Origin: Aureococcus anophagefferens
Taxonomy: Eukaryota > Sar > Pelagophyceae > Pelagomonadales > Pelagomonadaceae
DNA: 64,000 nucleotides
NCBI RefSeq assembly: GCF_000186865.1
Contig: NW_008705562.1
Coordinates: 2,328,272-2,392,271, forward strand
Direction: 5' to 3'
Shown: piece after piece, positions 39,246 through 49,086 of the stretch
Layout: the number at the start of each line of letters is the position of its first letter
Position numbering within the stretch: position 1 is the first letter of the stretch
The notes under the pieces: generated by a model
The model's input: the letters and a program-made list of their open reading frames with translations, nothing else
Told to the model about the DNA's origin: nothing
Databases searched by the model: none
Translations under genes and position numbers: made by a program

Positions 39246-41486
39246 ATGGAGACCGTGCAGGGCCTGCTCTCTAGCGGCGCGCTCGAGCAGGACCACGAGG
39301 GCTACGCGCTGCCGGAGCCGACGGCCGCGGAGCTGCGGGCGCGGTCCGTCAAGATCACGGCCATCCTCGCGACGCTGGACCTGGCGCGGCCGAGCGCGGC
39401 GCTCGAGGCGCAGCTCGAGGCGCGCGTCGCGGACTCGCGGCGCCTCGCCGTCGAGCGCGCCGTCGCGTGGGAGATCGAGGACGAGGTCGCGGCGAAGACG
39501 GGCAAGGCCGGCGACGGCCGCCGCGCGGCGCTCGCGGCGGCCTTGGACGCGCTCGAAGCCAAGCTCGACGGCGTCGGCGCGTGGCTCGCGCGCAACGCCG
39601 AGGACCTCGAGGGCATGGGCGGCGCCGTGCGCGACATCGTCGACGACAACGCGTCGCTGGAGACGCACCGGTGCAACCTGCGGCGCCTCGACGCCGCGCT
39701 CGCGCGGATCGCCGGCCCGGCCCTCGGCGCGTCCGACGACGAGGACGACGACGACGACGGCGACGAGGCCGGCCGGGGCCTCGCGCTGGGCCCCGAGGCC
39801 GAGGCGCTGCTCCGCGACCCCGAGGCCGCGGTCGCGCGCGCGAACCGCGGCGGCGGCGACGTCGACGAGCTCGCGTGGCGCTTCGCGCGCGCCGCCGAGG
39901 AGCTCGGCGCCGCCCGGCGCCGCTGCGACGCCCTGGGCGACGACGACGGCTACGCGGCGCTCGCCGCCGTGCGCGAGCGGCGGCGCCAGCTCGCGGAGCT
40001 CGCCGACGGCTTCGCGCGGCGCGCGGACCAGGCCGTCAAGGGCCGCGTTTTGGACCTCTGCGACGCCTGGGAGGCCGAGTGGGCGCGGTCCGACGCCCAC
40101 AGCGGCACGCTCTCCGCCGCGGCCCTCGCGACGGCCCTGCGGCGCCGCCAGGCGGACGCGCACGCCAAGGTCCGCGGCGACGCGGTCTGCGCTTTAATCG
40201 GCGGCGTCGCCGCGCTCGACCGCCGCGACGTGCTCGCGAGCCTGCGGCGGACCTGGGCCCGGGCGACGCGCAACGCGCTCTACGGGCCCCGCGTCGAGGC
40301 CTACGTCGCCGCGCGGCGCGCCGTCGCCGCCGCGGGCGACGGCGACGGCGGCGCGCGCGGCGGCGGCGCCGCGCGCCGCGAGACCGCGGCCGCCTTCGTC
40401 GAGCGCCTCTTCGACGACATCCTGCCCGTGGCCCTGCGCGAGCGCGCCTTCTGCGCCGAGCTCTTCCGCGCCGGCGACGACGCGGGCCTCGAGCAGCAGT
40501 TCGCGGCGCTCCGGGCCGCGTGCGCCGCGGCCGTCGCGGGCGACGGCGAGGGCCCGACGTCGCTGCGGCGCGTCGAGGCCCTGGGCGTGCTCGCCCTCTG
40601 CGAGCGGCGCGCCGAGGCGGCGAGGAACCGGAGCGACGGCGACGCCTACGCCGCGCGGCTCTACGCGGCCGTCGCGGCGGACGCGGCCGCGGCGTTCGAC
40701 GCGCTCGCGGCCGCGCGCGCCGACGCGGTCGCGCGGGCCGACGTCGCGCGCTACCGCAAGCGGGACCACAAGCGCGGCGGCCAGCCCGGCGAGGCGGCCG
40801 TCGACGTCGTCGTCTTCGCCGAGGCCGTCGAGCGGTGTCTGGGGGACCGGCGCCGCGCGCGCGGCGCGGCCGCCGCGGGCGCGGGCGGGCCGCGCGCGCG
40901 CGCGGAGGCGGCCCACGGCGCCCTGGGCGCGGCCCTCGTCGCCTTCGTCGACGGCCCCGTCGCGGCGGCCAACGCCAAGTACGCGGACCTCCACAAGGTC
41001 GAGACCTACCTCTACGTCGCGCGCCAGTTCCGCGGCGGCGACGACGGCTTCGCGGCCGCGTCGCCCGCGCTGAACCGCCTCGGCGACGCCTGCGCCGCGG
41101 CGGCGAAGCGCGCGGCCCAGCGCTACGCCGCCTGGATGTTCGCCTACCAGTTCCCCAAGCTCGTCGCCTACTTCACGAAGCTCGAGGACCTCGTCGCCGC
41201 GCGCGGCGCGGCCGAGGCGCGCGCGCGCGAGCCGCCCAAGGCGCTCCACGCGCTCCTCGCGGCCCACGGCCCGGCGAAGCTCGCCGCGGGCCTCGGCCAG
41301 GTCCTGGCGCGCCTCGAGAAGCACGTCGGCGCGCCGGGCGCGGACCCGCACGTGAGGGCCGCGCTCCGCGCGGACGTCGTCGAGCACGCGGCCGCGGCCT
41401 GGGCCCACTTCGACGGCCTCGCGCGCGCCGTCCACGCGACGCCCCTCCAGCCCGACGCCGCGGGCATCCGCGCCATGTGCCGCTAA
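39246..41486 (+). CDS. SEC3: Exocyst subunit SEC3 (EXOC1)
   Basis: 746 residues, single exon. SEC3 is the exocyst subunit that marks sites of vesicle tethering at the plasma membrane. The N-terminal part has the SEC3 coiled-coil block LDALEAKLDGVGAWLARNAE, then VRDIVDDNASLETHRCNLRR. The C-terminal part has DLHKVETYLYVARQF, FAYQFPKLVAYFTKLEDLVA and KLAAGLGQVLARLEKHVG, which align well with the end of animal and plant SEC3. An acidic run (DDEDDDDDGDE) separates the halves. No N-terminal PH domain is seen, so the protein is shorter than animal EXOC1. Whether an upstream exon encodes it is unknown. The stop codon lies in a tandem 32-bp duplication. Confidence 0.85.
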   Translation: METVQGLLSSGALEQDHEGYALPEPTAAELRARSVKITAILATLDLARPSAALEAQLEARVADSRRLAVERAVAWEIEDEVAAKTGKAGDGRRAALAAALDALEAKLDGVGAWLARNAEDLEGMGGAVRDIVDDNASLETHRCNLRRLDAALARIAGPALGASDDEDDDDDGDEAGRGLALGPEAEALLRDPEAAVARANRGGGDVDELAWRFARAAEELGAARRRCDALGDDDGYAALAAVRERRRQLAELADGFARRADQAVKGRVLDLCDAWEAEWARSDAHSGTLSAAALATALRRRQADAHAKVRGDAVCALIGGVAALDRRDVLASLRRTWARATRNALYGPRVEAYVAARRAVAAAGDGDGGARGGGAARRETAAAFVERLFDDILPVALRERAFCAELFRAGDDAGLEQQFAALRAACAAAVAGDGEGPTSLRRVEALGVLALCERRAEAARNRSDGDAYAARLYAAVAADAAAAFDALAAARADAVARADVARYRKRDHKRGGQPGEAAVDVVVFAEAVERCLGDRRRARGAAAAGAGGPRARAEAAHGALGAALVAFVDGPVAAANAKYADLHKVETYLYVARQFRGGDDGFAAASPALNRLGDACAAAAKRAAQRYAAWMFAYQFPKLVAYFTKLEDLVAARGAAEARAREPPKALHALLAAHGPAKLAAGLGQVLARLEKHVGAPGADPHVRAALRADVVEHAAAAWAHFDGLARAVHATPLQPDAAGIRAMCR

Positions 41487-41537
41487 GTATGGTAGCAGCG
41501 GGCTTCATGTGCCGCTAGTATGGTAGCAGCGGGCTTT
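41475..41537. repeat. Tandem 32/31-bp duplication over the SEC3 stop codon
   Basis: Copy 1 (41475-41506) and copy 2 (41507-41537) both read ATGTGCCGCTA then GTATGGTAGCAGCGGGCTT. Copy 1 has one extra A, which shifts the stop from TAA to TAG. The second copy is outside the gene. Confidence 0.85.
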
Positions 41538-41979
41538 AGGCGCGCGAGCTCCCGGGCCGCCGCTTGTCCTCGTCGGCGCCGCGCCGCGCGCGGCGGAGCG
41601 AGAGCCGGCCGAGCTCGTCGTCGAGGTCGTCGGCGAAGACGGGGCCGGCGTCGGGCGCGTCGTCGAGGTCGTCGTCGTCGGCCGGCCGCGGCGCCGCGGG
41701 CTTCTCCGCGTCCTCGTTGGACTGGAGGCTGTCCTTGGAGGTGACGCGCTTCTTGAGCTTCGCGCGGCCGCCGAAGGAGCCCAGGTTCGGCGGCGTCGTC
41801 GAGAGCTCGTTGGCGCTGTCCTCGTCGAGGTCGCTGAGGCTGTGCTTCGAGCCGGACTCGAAGCGGCGGAGGAGGCCCAGCGGGTCCTCGGGCGAGAGGC
41901 CGTCGGACGACTCGTCGTCGCTGTCGCTGTCGCTGTCCGACGACGAGTCCGCGGCACCGTCGTCGTTGCGCGCCTCCTC
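41536..41979 (-). CDS. Acidic Ser-rich exon, possibly the 3' end of the IQM-like gene
   Basis: 148 codons without any Met, so it cannot be a free-standing gene from an ATG. Residues include DSSSDSDSDSDDESSDGLSP, LGLLRRFESGSKHSLSDLDE and DDDDLDDAPDAGPVFADDLD, rich in casein-kinase-type sites. It directly follows the IQM-like frame on the same strand. A GC-AG intron ending at the AG before 41979 would join them in frame, for example from GC in GGCGCCGACGGC; the better-looking GTGAGA donor does not keep the frame. The link is therefore unproven. Confidence 0.4.
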   Translation of the reverse strand, partial: EEARNDDGAADSSSDSDSDSDDESSDGLSPEDPLGLLRRFESGSKHSLSDLDEDSANELSTTPPNLGSFGGRAKLKKRVTSKDSLQSNEDAEKPAAPRPADDDDLDDAPDAGPVFADDLDDELGRLSLRRARRGADEDKRRPGSSRA

Positions 41980-42020
41980 CTCGTGTCGCGGCCGCGGAGC
42001 AGCGGCGGCTCCGCGCCGTC

Positions 42021-44450
42021 TCACCAGCCGTCGGCGCCGCGGCTACCGGCGCCCGCGCGGCCGCGGTCGCCCGTCGCCGGCGCGTCCGCGTCGGCCCGCG
42101 CCGCGCCGGCGGCCTCGAGCGTCGCGCGGCGGCGGATGCCGAAGAGCGCGCGGTCGCCGCGGCGCCGGTAGTGCGCGCGCGACGTCGACGCGACGACGTC
42201 GCGCGCGTCGCGGCGCTCCGCGGACCGCGCGCGCCGCGGCGCGACCTGGGCCACCCTCGGCGGCTCGAGGGACCCGTCGCGCTCCGGGAAGGCGTCGGCG
42301 AGCGCGGCCGCGTCGCCGTCGGCCGCGTCGCCGCGGCCGCGCGGGCGCGGCGACCCGCGCGGCGTAGAAGCCCGCGCGGGCGACCCCGGCGGCGACTCGA
42401 GGCGCGGCGCGGCGACGTCGCGGTCGGCGACGGCCGGGTGGCCGAGGCGCGTCGCGGAGCTCGGCGCGCTGCGGCTCAGCGGCGGCGCGCCGCCCCACGC
42501 GGGCCGCGACGGCGGCGGCGTCCGCGGCCGGTCCGCGTTTTCCGGCGCGCCGTCGCCCTCCGGCGGCGCCGCCTCCTCGACGCCCACGTCGCTGTCGGAC
42601 CGCGGCTTCTTGCCCGACGCCGCGGCGGCGGCGAAGGCCGCGAGGGCCGCGCACTCGTCGTTCGTGAGCGTCGAAGTTGGGTCGCGCGGCGCCGGCCGCT
42701 CCGGCGCGTCCGCGGGCCGCCCGTCCAGCCCCTCGCCGTCGCGCAGGAACCCCGCCTTCTCGTCCTCGGACCCCCGGCGCCGGACGAGGACGGGCCGCGA
42801 CGGCAGCCGGTGCGTCTCCGCCAAATCCACGGCGAGCGACAGGTCGCGGCGCCGGAGCGACTCGAGCGCGCCGCGGTTCTCGATGGCGTAGAGCAGGTTC
42901 GAGCTCTTCGCCAACGCCTTGCGCGTGAGGAAGTGGAGCGCGTCCGACGCCGCCCAGTAGTGGGGCGTGTCCATCTTCTTCGTGTGCTCGGGCCGCGCGA
43001 CGCGGAGCAGCCGCTGCACGTCGACCTCGAGCCGGTCCAAATCTAAACCCATGACCCTCCGCAGGTAGAGCAGGAGCCGCGCGAAGTGGGACTCGCGGGG
43101 CCGGTAGTGGCCGCTGTGGGGCAGGAGCCGCGTGACGACGCCGTCCTTCGCGACGACGATGCCCGCGGCGTCGACGCATTCGCCGGAGAAGAAGGACGAG
43201 TGGTGGAAGCGCTGCTTGCCCGACGACGTGCCCTTCTTGCGCGCGTAGAAGGCGCCGTCGTGGAGCACGAAGATCCAGCCCTTGGGGCCCGTGTTGAGCG
43301 GCGCGTAGCCCTCGGGCGCGACGGCCTCGCCCTCGGTCGCCGCGCGCGGCGCGTCGAAGCTCCGCGGCTGCCGGTCGCCGCCCGGCGCGCCGCTCGTCGC
43401 CGCGGGCTTGGGCGGCGACTCGCGGGGCTGGCCGGGCGGCCCGCGGCGGCTCCGGTCCGCGGAGGGCTCGCGGCGCCGCCGGTCGCGGTTCGCGTCGTCG
43501 TCGTCGCGGCGGTGGTGGTGCGCGAGCTCCGCGTGCTCCTCGGTGGCGAGGTGGAAGACGCGCTGGTGCGCGCACCGCAACGCGTACTTCTCCGCCGCGC
43601 CGGGCGCGCAGTAGCGCACGCGCTCGGCCTCGAGGCGCTCGCGCGCGCACGTCGGCAGGCAGACCTTGGACCCGTCAGGCCGGGGCCCGTCGAGCCAGCG
43701 CCAGAACGTGCCGCAGGGCTCGCCGAGGCGGATCCACTCGTAGTGGTAGCGCCGCAGGTTCTTGGCGTAGCGGTGCTTCTCGTCCTCGACCTCGAGCCAG
43801 CACCGCTTGTCGAGCCGCGCGCACATGTAGCGCCCGCCCGCGAGGTGGCTGAAGGCCTCGCGCTCGTCCGTGGCCTTGGAGCGGAAGACGGCCTCCTCCT
43901 GGCCCTCGCGCGTCGCCCGGGTCAGCGCGCGGCCCACGCGGCCGCCGAGCCGGCCCGCGCGCGGCTCCGCGGCACCGTCGCCCGCGTCGCCGGGCGGCTT
44001 CGGCGACCGCGCGCCGGCGCTCGGCCGCGCCGACAGGCAGGACTCGGAGTGGCGCTCGTCGTGGAGCGCCTCGATGGGGCTCGGCGGGCCCTGCCACGAC
44101 GCCGCGCCCGCGCGCGCCTCCTCGGAGTGGCGCCGCGGCGCGCGCGGCGCGCCGGCGTCGCCGGCGTCGCCGGCGACGGCGCAGCAGGCCGGGGCCGCGT
44201 CGCGGACCCACGGCGCGGACCGGTGCCGCACGCACCGGTGGCCCGAGCACCGGTTCACCGACGGCGGCGCCGGAATCTCGGGCACGTAGCCGCTCGCCGG
44301 GTCCTCCTTGGTCCCCTTGGGGTTCAGGTGGCGCTCGCGGTCCGCCGCGGCGGCCTTGGAGAGCGGGCTGTCCCGGAGCGGCGCCTCCTTGGGGCCGTGG
44401 TCGCTCGAATCCGACGTCGTCGCCACCAACGAAGGCGCCGCCAGGCGCAT
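42021..44450 (-). CDS. IQM-like protein (plant IQ-motif family core)
   Basis: 809 residues if not spliced further. Residues about 205-475 match the core of plant IQM proteins: CWLEVEDEKHRYAKNLRRYH, EWIRLGEPCGTFWRWLDG, RVRYCAPGAAEKYALR, then GWIFVLHDGAFYARKKG, RFHHSSFFSGECVDAAGIVV and VTRLLPHSGHYRPRESHFAR. Plant IQMs bind calmodulin through an N-terminal IQ motif; I do not see a clear IQ consensus here, though TRATREGQEEAVFRSKA is in the right place. The C-terminal 300 residues are low-complexity Arg/Ala/Pro. A signalling role is inference. Confidence 0.75.
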   Translation of the reverse strand: MRLAAPSLVATTSDSSDHGPKEAPLRDSPLSKAAAADRERHLNPKGTKEDPASGYVPEIPAPPSVNRCSGHRCVRHRSAPWVRDAAPACCAVAGDAGDAGAPRAPRRHSEEARAGAASWQGPPSPIEALHDERHSESCLSARPSAGARSPKPPGDAGDGAAEPRAGRLGGRVGRALTRATREGQEEAVFRSKATDEREAFSHLAGGRYMCARLDKRCWLEVEDEKHRYAKNLRRYHYEWIRLGEPCGTFWRWLDGPRPDGSKVCLPTCARERLEAERVRYCAPGAAEKYALRCAHQRVFHLATEEHAELAHHHRRDDDDANRDRRRREPSADRSRRGPPGQPRESPPKPAATSGAPGGDRQPRSFDAPRAATEGEAVAPEGYAPLNTGPKGWIFVLHDGAFYARKKGTSSGKQRFHHSSFFSGECVDAAGIVVAKDGVVTRLLPHSGHYRPRESHFARLLLYLRRVMGLDLDRLEVDVQRLLRVARPEHTKKMDTPHYWAASDALHFLTRKALAKSSNLLYAIENRGALESLRRRDLSLAVDLAETHRLPSRPVLVRRRGSEDEKAGFLRDGEGLDGRPADAPERPAPRDPTSTLTNDECAALAAFAAAAASGKKPRSDSDVGVEEAAPPEGDGAPENADRPRTPPPSRPAWGGAPPLSRSAPSSATRLGHPAVADRDVAAPRLESPPGSPARASTPRGSPRPRGRGDAADGDAAALADAFPERDGSLEPPRVAQVAPRRARSAERRDARDVVASTSRAHYRRRGDRALFGIRRRATLEAAGAARADADAPATGDRGRAGAGSRGADGW

Positions 44451-44903
44451 GGCCGTCAGGGGTCCCCCGTCGTCGCCGCGCGGCGACGGGGGCGCGCTTT
44501 GGGCGTTGGCCGCGGCGGGTATGTTCCCGTTCGCGAAAGCGAGGACGCCGCGGCGCGTATTCGTGCGCGGCCGCGTAGGTTCGGTGCGGCCGCCACAGAT
44601 GAGCTCAGCTCGCTCTTAGAATGCCACAAGAAGTTTGGCAGTGCCCTTCAAAGGCGTAGGCGTACTCGGGACACACGCACCAGTCCTACCCAGTCGCAGC
44701 CGCCCGCGAAGGCGCATGCATCAGAGTGCCGTTAGAGCGGGGGGGGGGCGGGGACCCGTCGCCGGGTCGGGGGTGGGATAGGTGCGGCCGCGTCCGCGCC
44801 GGAGCGCGGGCGCGGTCGCCGGGTGGTGGTGGTGGGTCGATCGAGGTGCGGCCGCCGGGAGCGGCCGCGCGCGCCGGTCGCCGGGCGGGCGGTCCGGGGC
44901 GTC
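44451..44903. other. Intergenic region with a long G run
   Basis: 453 bp between the IQM-like start and the eIF3a stop. It holds a run of ten G near 44739 followed by further G-rich sequence. It should contain the IQM promoter. No gene is supported. Confidence 0.45.
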
Positions 44904-47900
44904 CTAGGACTGGCCGCCGCCGCGGCGCCAGTTGCCGCCGCCGTCGCCGGAGTCGTCGGTTCGGCGCGGCGGCCGGTCGTCGCGGCGGGGCGCGCGGGGC
45001 TCCGGCGGCGGCGCGCCGCCGCCGCGGCGCCAGTTGCCGCCGCCGTCGCCGCCGTCGCGGTCGCCGCCGCGCGGGGGCGGGCGGTCGCCGCCCATGCGGT
45101 CGCCGCCCATGCGGTCGCCGCCCATGCCGCGGCGGAGGGGCGGGCCGTCCTCGAAGCCGCCGCGGCGCGGCGGGTCGCGGTCGCCCATGGCGCCGAGGCC
45201 CCGGCGGAGGGGCGGGCCGTCCTCGAAGCCGCCGCGGCGCGGCGGCGCGTCGTCGCCCGGGGGCCGCTGGCCCATGCCGCGGCGGCCCATGTCCTCGAAG
45301 CCGCCGCGGCGCGGCGCGTCGCCGCCGCGGTCGCGGTCCGTCATGCCGCCGCGGGGCCGGTCGGCGGCGCCGCCGGGCGCGTCGTCGAGGTCCTTGCGGG
45401 GCCCGCGGCGCCAGTTCGACTCGGCCTCCGCGCGCTCCTTGGCGAGCTTGTCCTGCTTCTCGCGCTCCGCCGCGCGCTCGGCGTCCTGCTCCTTGCGGAG
45501 CGCCGCGCGCTCCGCGGAGAGCTTCGCGTTCTCGGCGCGGCGCTGCTCTTCCTCGGCCTCGCGCTGGGCCCGGCGCTCCTCCTCGAGGGCCCGGCGCTCG
45601 GCCTCCTGCTCCGCGCGGACGCGCTCCTCCTCGGCCTCCTCCTCGGCGCGCCGCGCGGCGGCGGCGGCCTCGAAGGCGCGGTCGTCCTCCTCCTGGCGGA
45701 GCCGCTCCTGCTCCTCCTCGTGCTCCTCGTGGCGGCGGCGCGCGCGCGCGACCTTGCGCGCGATCTTGTCGGCCTCGAACTTGAGCCGCGCGGCCTCGCG
45801 CGCCTCGGCGTGCGCCGCGCGGCGCGCGGCGGACACGTCGGCCTCGAAGGCCGCGCGGTGGGGCTGCACGGGCGCGAGGCGCGCCTTCTCGAGCAGCGCG
45901 GCGGCGTGGGCCGCCTCGCCGGAAGCGACCTTCTTCTCGTAGGCCGCGTCGTGCGCCTCGCGGTCCTCGACGAGGCGCCGCGCGTAGCGCGCCTCGAGCA
46001 CGGGCAGCTCCTCGAGGCGCAACGCGCGCGTCACGTAGTCGACGCGCTTCGCCTGCTCCGCGAGGCGCTGCTCCTCGGCCTTCTGCTTCTTCGTGGCCGC
46101 GTCGCGCGTCTCCTGGATGAGCTTCTGGCGCTCGGCCTCGGCCATGCCCGCGACCTCGTCGCCGACGTCCTTGCCCAGGGCCTTCATCGTCTCCTTGGCC
46201 TCCTGGAGCTGGAGCTCGGCCTTCATCTTCGCGAGCTTCTCGCGCTCGCGGTCGCGCGCCTCCTTCTCGAGGCGCCGCTCCTCGTCCTTCTTGCGCTCCT
46301 CCTCGAGGCGCGCCTTCTCCGCGGCCTCCGCCTTGGCCTTCTCCTGCTGGAGCCGCTCCTGCTCCTCCTTGCGCCGCTCGATGACGGCCTTGCGCGCGAG
46401 GCACTTCTCGTGGTCCGCGTCGGCCGAGTCGCGCGCCGCCGCGAAGAGCCGCTCGCGCTCCGCGGCGCGCTTCGCCAAAACCTCCGGCGGCGGCGCCGTG
46501 ACCTTGCGGATGTGGTCCAGGGCCTCGTCGACCTTGAAGCCGAAGACGCTGAGCGTGTCGCGGCCGCCGCCGGCGACGGCGGAGGGCCGGTCGCCGCCGC
46601 GCGGCGCCGACGAGAAGCGCAGGCACTTGCGGCGGTAGTCGAGGCGCGCCACGGGCGCCGCGCCCTTGACCGTCGGCGTCGCGCCCACGAGCAGCTTCTC
46701 GACGTCGTCGTAGTCCAGCGGCAGGTCGCCGAGGAGCGACTTGAAGTGGTCGAGCGTCACGCACGAGTAGACCTCGCCGAGCTGCGCGACCAGGCGGCAC
46801 ACGGCCAGCCGCGCCAGGGGCTCGGCGAAGTGCGCCAGCCGCGGCGTCTCCGTCGCCAGCCGGTCCAGGAGGGGCTTGACGATGGCCGCGAGGCGCAGCG
46901 GCTCGAAGCGGGACTCGAGCGCGTCGTAGAGCTCCGTGACGTGCGCCGGCAGCAGGTCCGCGTCCACCAGCGCCCCGTTCACCGTGAGCTCCGCCAGCAG
47001 GGCCGACCGCGTCGGGTGCGTCGCGAAGCCCAGGAGCGTCGCCATGCGCGCGTTCTTCTCCGCGTCGACGTCGTCCTCGGGCGACCGGTCGGCGTCGCCG
47101 AGCCCGAAGCCCGCGACCTCCCGGGGCCCGCCGCCGGCGTTGCCCGCGTCGGGGATGGCCAGCGCCGCCAGCAGCACGGCGCAGGCGCGGTGGGACCGCT
47201 CCTCGGGCGTCGCGGGCCGCTTCTCCGCCTCCTTGGCGAGCTGCGCGTGGCGCCACCACGCGAACGCGTGGAAGAGGTGGTTGCCGCTCACCCAGAAGAT
47301 TTTGGTGAGGCGCTCGTAGTACTTGGCCATGAGCTTGGCCTTGGGCGGCTTCTTGGAGATGCGCATGATCTGGTGGATGTCCTCGACGGTCCGGAAGCCC
47401 TCGGTCCAGAGCTCCAGCGCCGACGCGACCTCGAGCTGCGCGAAGCGCGTCGTCAGGTGCATCTCGACGCCCTCCTGGGTCCAGCCCTCCCAGCCGCGCA
47501 GGCGGCTCGTGTTGTTCGTCGCCGCCGCGCGCTGGAGGTTCGACAGGTGCTGGCGGAGCGTCTCGCAGAGCCGGCGGAGCTCCGTCTTCCGCTCGAACTT
47601 GCGGCAGAACTCGAAGGCCTTGACGCTCGTGCCGTGGTAGACCTTCTCCAACTTGGAGTTCGTGCGCAGGATGTCGAGGACACTGCGGTAGGTCTCCCAG
47701 AGGAACTTGAGCCACGGCACGAGCGCCTCGCGTTCGGACCGCTCGCCGTCGCCCTCGTCCGTCATCGTCGACATCATGATGGACTCGGGCGTCTGCTCGC
47801 AGTCGAGGTCCGCGACGGACTTGGCCGCCGCCGCCAAGTTCGCCTTCTTCGCCGCGGCCGCGGCCTCGTAGGCCCGCGTCTCCGCGGCCTTGACGAGGTA

Positions 47901-48343
47901 CTGGATGACGACCTCGAGGCTCTGCGGCGCCTGCTGCTGCGAGATGTTGCGGTACTGGTGGAGCCCGTCCTTGGCGTGGCGGTGCATCTGGAGCTCGACG
48001 CAGATGTCGATGTAGCGGAACATGATCGACTCGAAGACCTTGACCCACGTCCGCGACTTCTTCGCCGTCAGCACGTCGTGCAGCACCTGGAGCGCCGCCT
48101 TCTTGTTGCCGATGGTCGCGAGCTCGTTCGCGCGCTTGAGCGCATTCTCCGGCTTCTGCGGGCGGGGGCGGGCGCGTGAGCGAGGCGCCGCGGCGCGCGC
48201 GCGCGCGCGTGGGGGCGGGTGCAGCGCGCGGGGGCTGGTTCGTATCGGGCGTGCGAGTCGCCGCGTAACCAGCCCCGCCGCTCAATTTCTATCGGGTGTG
48301 GGGAGTCGCCGCGCCGACGCACATGGAAATATTGGTTCGCCAT
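44904..48343 (-). CDS. EIF3A: Translation initiation factor eIF3 subunit a
   Basis: Largest scaffold subunit of eIF3, on the 40S ribosome. 1,090 residues from exons 48323-48343 and 44904-48155. The 21-nt first exon gives MANQYFH and a 167-nt GT-AG intron joins it to KPENALKRANELATIGNKKA, the universal eIF3a start. The PCI part includes FRYIDICVELQMHRHAKDGL, SLEVVIQYLVKAAETRAYEA and VKPLLDRLATETPRLAHFAE. A long charged coiled coil follows (about 560-900), then a Gly/Arg/Asp-rich tail with repeats of PPRRGGFEDGPPLRRG and MGGDR, and two copies of GGGNWRRGGG. The tail is the expected eIF3a repeat region with a different repeat unit. Confidence 0.95.
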
Positions 48344-49086
48344 CTTGAGACGAAGAGCCCGTCCGACAGCGAGGTGCACACGCCGAGGACGACGAGCCCA
48401 GCCTCGCCAACACAAATCGAGAGCCGCGAGCGAGATGCGAGCGAGCCGCTGGGCTCGGGCCAATGTTGAAGACGGAGATCGCGCGGCGCGCGCGCGCCGC
48501 AGCGCGCCAGCCCTCCGTGCGATCGAGCCATCCGGCTCTCTACGCGTCGTCTGCGCGCCGGCTCGATTGCACGTGCGACGAGGGCGGCAGTGCCCGCGGC
48601 GCGCGCACGCCGTCCCGGACATGGCGAGCGCGTCCGTGTCGCGCGCCTCCTCGAGCTCGGAGGCGGCGGCGCTGAGCTGGTCCGCCTCGGCGAGGGCCGT
48701 GTTGATCACCGCGAGCGTGTCCTTGTCCGCCGTCAGCATGGTCATGCCGACGACCGCGGCGGGCCGGTGGAGCCTCGGTGGCGAGACGCCATGGGGCAGC
48801 AAGCCAGTCTGGGGAGCGAAGATCGAGGCAGGCGCCTTTTCTGGAGCTGCTGCTGCTCGGCTCAACACGATAGCATCGTGCTCCTCGGCTACGGAATTAG
48901 AGTGTATCGTGCAGCCACACTTTGTCGAACGCCTTTTAAGCCGTGACGCGTTCACAGCGACGTCGGTTGGCACAATGAAGCCGTCTGCAGCTTTGCTACT
49001 ACGTCGTATGTTGCAACACTAGCAGATATGTATACGCGCGATTAATGTTCAGAAGGGGGAGGAGTCTGTGCAAACACGCCCGGCCG
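48344..49086. other. Intergenic region, one weak minus-strand open frame
   Basis: 743 bp upstream of eIF3a. A minus-strand frame around 48600-48750 reads MTMLTADKDTLAVINTALAE then ADQLSAAASELEEARD, which looks protein-like, but the sequence downstream degrades into Arg-rich shadow. It could be one exon of a small gene. Nothing else is recognised. Confidence 0.3.

Noticed and set aside
42012..42029. GTGAGA at the end of the IQM-like frame as intron donor
   Set aside because: Good consensus, but every AG ahead of the acidic exon breaks the frame from this donor, so it could not be accepted without transcripts.
44823..48179. 1,118-codon plus-strand open frame opposite eIF3a
   Set aside because: Leu/Arg/Ala-rich antisense artefact of biased codons; eIF3a on the other strand is certain.
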